Source: Streptomyces sp. WM4235
GTDB taxonomy: Bacteria > Actinomycetota > Actinomycetes > Streptomycetales > Streptomycetaceae
Assembly: GCF_001279725.1 (NCBI RefSeq)
Contig: NZ_LGDE01000078.1
Coordinates: forward strand, 1 to 6,203
DNA length: 6,203 nt
Direction: 5' to 3'
The notes below the pieces were generated by a model. The model saw only the letters and a list, made by a program, of their open reading frames with translations. It did not search any database and was not told where the DNA came from. Both the position numbers and the translations under genes were made by a program. Positions 4,933-6,203 of this stretch are shown here, piece after piece; position 1 is the first letter of the stretch, and each line of letters opens with the position of its first letter.

Positions 4933-5601
4933 ATGGTCAAGCAAGAGCGTGCTGCCCGCACGCGTGAGGTTCTGGTCCGCGCCGCCGCGGAGGTGTTCGT
5001 CGAGGAGGGTTTCGCCACGGCCTCGATCGGCGCGATCAGCAAACGGGCCGGCGTCAGTGCCGGCGGCCTGCACTTCCATTTCGGCAGCAAGACCGCCTTG
5101 GCCGAGGCGGTCGTGGACCGGGCCGCGGCATCCGTGCGCGTGATCACGGTCTCCCGGCTGGCGGGCGGAAACGCGCTCCAGGTGCTCGTCGACTCGACGC
5201 ACGACCTGATGGCACTCCTCGCGCATGATCCCGTGGTCAGCGCGGGATTCGGGCTCTGCGTGGCGACCGGAACCGGCGACGACGCGGCAGTCGGCCCCTG
5301 CGGAGTGCGTCGTCAATGGCAGCGCTGGGTCGAGGCCATGTTCCGTGCCGCCGCCCGGAACGGGGAACTGGCCGACGGCGTCTCGGCGCAGGACGCGGCC
5401 GCCGCCGTGGTGGCGGCGATCGTCGGCTTCGAGGCCCTCGGGGCCGACGAGGGAGCGTGGCTCGCGGAGCCCTCGCTCGCCCGGTACTGGGCCCTGATGC
5501 TGCCCCGGATCGCCGCCGACGGCTCGCTCGGAGAGCTGCGCGCCGACGGCTCGGACACGATGTGCGTGGCCGGTGCCGCCCGAAGCGGTGCCCCCGACTA
5601 G
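4933..5601 (+). CDS. Second ScbR/ArpA-type TetR regulator, possible pseudo-receptor
   Basis: This is a 222-residue TetR-family paralog of the upstream gene. The HTH region is closely alike: KQERAARTREVLVRAAAEVF (3-22), SIGAISKRAGVSAGGLHFHF (31-50), GSKTALAEAV. The start of the two genes is also similar at DNA level (shared GAGCGTGC and CGCACGCGT), which suggests duplication. The C-terminal half differs: HDPVVSAGFGLCVATG (98-113) replaces the RLSL segment, and the pocket region has W129 and W132. By hand count it has about 20 Arg/Lys against 25 Asp/Glu, more acidic than the first (26 against 29). In many Streptomyces loci a second homolog of this kind no longer senses the butyrolactone and instead binds antibiotics (pseudo-receptor, JadR2/ScbR2 type); that assignment here is inference. 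The ATG at 4933 has GGAG at 4924-4927, 5 bases away. A palindromic operator-like site lies just upstream and a strong terminator follows. Confidence 0.93.
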   Translation: MVKQERAARTREVLVRAAAEVFVEEGFATASIGAISKRAGVSAGGLHFHFGSKTALAEAVVDRAAASVRVITVSRLAGGNALQVLVDSTHDLMALLAHDPVVSAGFGLCVATGTGDDAAVGPCGVRRQWQRWVEAMFRAAARNGELADGVSAQDAAAAVVAAIVGFEALGADEGAWLAEPSLARYWALMLPRIAADGSLGELRADGSDTMCVAGAARSGAPD

Positions 5602-5607
5602 AAAACT

Positions 5608-5620
5608 GAACGGTCCGTTC
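5608..5620. repeat. 13-bp palindrome after the second receptor stop
   Basis: GAACGG, T, CCGTTC is a perfect inverted repeat 7 bases after the stop codon and 12 bases before the terminator stem. Its ACGG/CCGT core resembles part of some butyrolactone-receptor sites, but it lacks the flanking A/T arms seen in the other motifs here. Confidence 0.4.
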
Positions 5621-5632
5621 CGGTCTCTGAAG

Positions 5633-5665
5633 CACCCCTCAGGAAGGTTTCTGAGGGGTGTTTTT
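5633..5665 (+). terminator. Strong rho-independent terminator of the receptor genes
   Basis: CACCCCTCAG (5633-5642) and CTGAGGGGTG (5651-5660) form a perfect 10-bp stem with an 8-base loop, followed directly by TTTTT. It lies 31 bases after the second receptor stop and separates this transcript from the SARP gene. Confidence 0.95.
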
Positions 5666-5837
5666 ATGTGCCCCGGCGGCCCTCCAGAGCCCCAGATCCC
5701 AGGCAAATGCGCAGGTCAGATGCTGTTCTTGGGTGCCCGTGGCCCATGCTGTCAAGAAAAACGGCCCAGCCGGTTTGGTATTGACAAACCGCTGATGCTG
5801 TTTTTTGCTCATTCCGGTGAAAGTCGAGGGCTCATCC
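5666..5837 (+). promoter_or_regulatory. SARP promoter region: overlapping palindromes, TTGACA box and ATGCTGT repeats
   Basis: AAACGG (5759-5764) and CCGGTTT (5770-5776) form an ARE-like inverted repeat over a 5-base centre. The right arm overlaps a second, perfect palindrome: CGGTTTG (5771-5777), 7 bases, CAAACCG (5785-5791). A consensus -35 TTGACA (5781-5786) lies inside the second palindrome; the best -10 at 17 bases is a weak TTTGCT (5804-5809). The heptamer ATGCTGT occurs three times (5720-5726, 5746-5752, 5795-5801). GAGGG at 5826-5830 is the ribosome binding site. Repression of the SARP gene by one or both receptors is the simple reading. Confidence 0.65.
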
Positions 5838-6203
5838 ATGGACGAAGCAGGGGAGTACGGCGTGGACATCGATGTACTGGGCGCACTGGACGTGCGGGAG
5901 AACGGGATCTCCATCACGCCGACCGCGGCCAAACCCCGTCAGGTGCTCGCGCTCCTCGCGCTGCACGCCGACCAGACGGTCCCCGTCGCCGCGCTGATCG
6001 AGGAGCTGTGGGGCCAGCAACCGCCACGGAGCGCCCGCACCACGCTGCAGACGTACATCCTCCAACTCCGTGCGCTCATCGCCACGGCCCTCGCCAACGG
6101 CGGGGACACCTCACGGTCTCCGAAGGATGTGTTGGTGACGTTGCCGGGGGGTTATTTGTTGTGTGGTGGTGGTGGGAGGAGTGATGTGCGGGAGTTTGAG
6201 CGG
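5838..6203 (+). CDS. SARP-family transcriptional activator (N-terminal 122 codons, cut by window end)
   Basis: The frame is open from the ATG at 5838 to the last base. SARPs are pathway-specific activators of antibiotic clusters. Residues about 11-108 are the OmpR-like winged-helix DNA-binding domain: IDVLGALDVRENG (11-23), TAAKPRQVLALLALHADQTV (29-48), IEELWGQQPPRSARTTLQTY (54-73) and the closing wing VLVTLPGGYLL (98-108). DVREFER (116-122) is where the bacterial transcriptional activation (BTAD) domain normally begins. GAGGG (5826-5830) lies 7 bases upstream of the start. Small SARPs are about 250-280 residues, large ones carry ATPase and TPR parts; the window cannot tell which. From about codon 92 no codon ends in C (0 of 31, against 44 of the first 91 by hand count), an abrupt change to TTG, GTG and GGT codons. 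The gene sits downstream of the receptors with palindromic sites in its promoter, so it is probably the main output of the switch. Confidence 0.95.
   Translation, partial: MDEAGEYGVDIDVLGALDVRENGISITPTAAKPRQVLALLALHADQTVPVAALIEELWGQQPPRSARTTLQTYILQLRALIATALANGGDTSRSPKDVLVTLPGGYLLCGGGGRSDVREFER

Noticed and set aside
4045..5706. A 553-residue minus-strand frame across both receptor genes
   Set aside because: It is antisense to two clear TetR genes, crosses the terminator and has no recognisable domain.
5573..6184. A plus-strand frame running from the second receptor through the SARP promoter
   Set aside because: It has no ribosome binding site, crosses a strong terminator and becomes low-complexity where it overlaps the SARP gene.
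1..6203. CRISPR arrays, tRNA or rRNA genes, insertion sequences or phage attachment sites
   Set aside because: I looked for spaced repeats, cloverleaf-like patterns, transposase motifs and terminal repeats and saw none.

Overview
The window is high-GC actinobacterial DNA, almost certainly from Streptomyces or a close relative. The genes have strongly G/C-ending codons, GTG and TTG start codons occur, and the gene set is a gamma-butyrolactone (GBL) autoregulator locus. The bacterial origin and the families are read from the translated sequence; no database search was run.

Layout, left to right. (1) 1-1589 looks like flanking DNA: an AraC-family regulator with a cupin sensor (34-1032, +) converges on a GNAT acetyltransferase of the polyamine-acetylating type (1110-1589, -), with a GC hairpin between them. 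(2) 1590-2714: a 135-bp divergent spacer, then an extended-type SDR/NAD-epimerase protein (1725-2714, +) whose best start is a TTG with a good ribosome binding site. (3) 2745-3737 (-): an AfsA/ScbA-type GBL synthase, converging on the SDR gene with a 30-bp gap and carrying the only TTA codon I found in the window. (4) 3738-4152: a 415-bp divergent control region with three operator-like (ARE-type) motifs, two promoters and two hairpins. (5) 4153-5601 (+): two tandem ArpA/ScbR-type TetR receptors. The first looks like a true receptor and the second may be a pseudo-receptor; a perfect palindrome lies immediately upstream of the second. A textbook rho-independent terminator closes the pair at 5633-5665. 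(6) 5666-5837: the control region of a SARP activator, with palindromic sites around a consensus TTGACA. (7) 5838-6203 (+): the N-terminal part of the SARP gene, cut by the window end.

Inferred working model: the AfsA-like enzyme, perhaps with the SDR protein as a tailoring step, makes a diffusible butyrolactone-type signal. The receptor(s) bind the motifs upstream of the synthase, of both receptor genes and of the SARP gene, and release them when the ligand binds. De-repressed SARP would then activate a biosynthetic cluster that probably lies to the right. The TTA codon in the synthase would tie signal production to the developmental tRNA bldA. The architecture is a known type of circuit. 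The most notable details are the shared CAAACCG half-site found only between genes, the missing YxxxK catalytic pair in the SDR protein, a terminator-like hairpin inside the divergent control region, and an abrupt loss of C-ending codons near the end of the SARP fragment.
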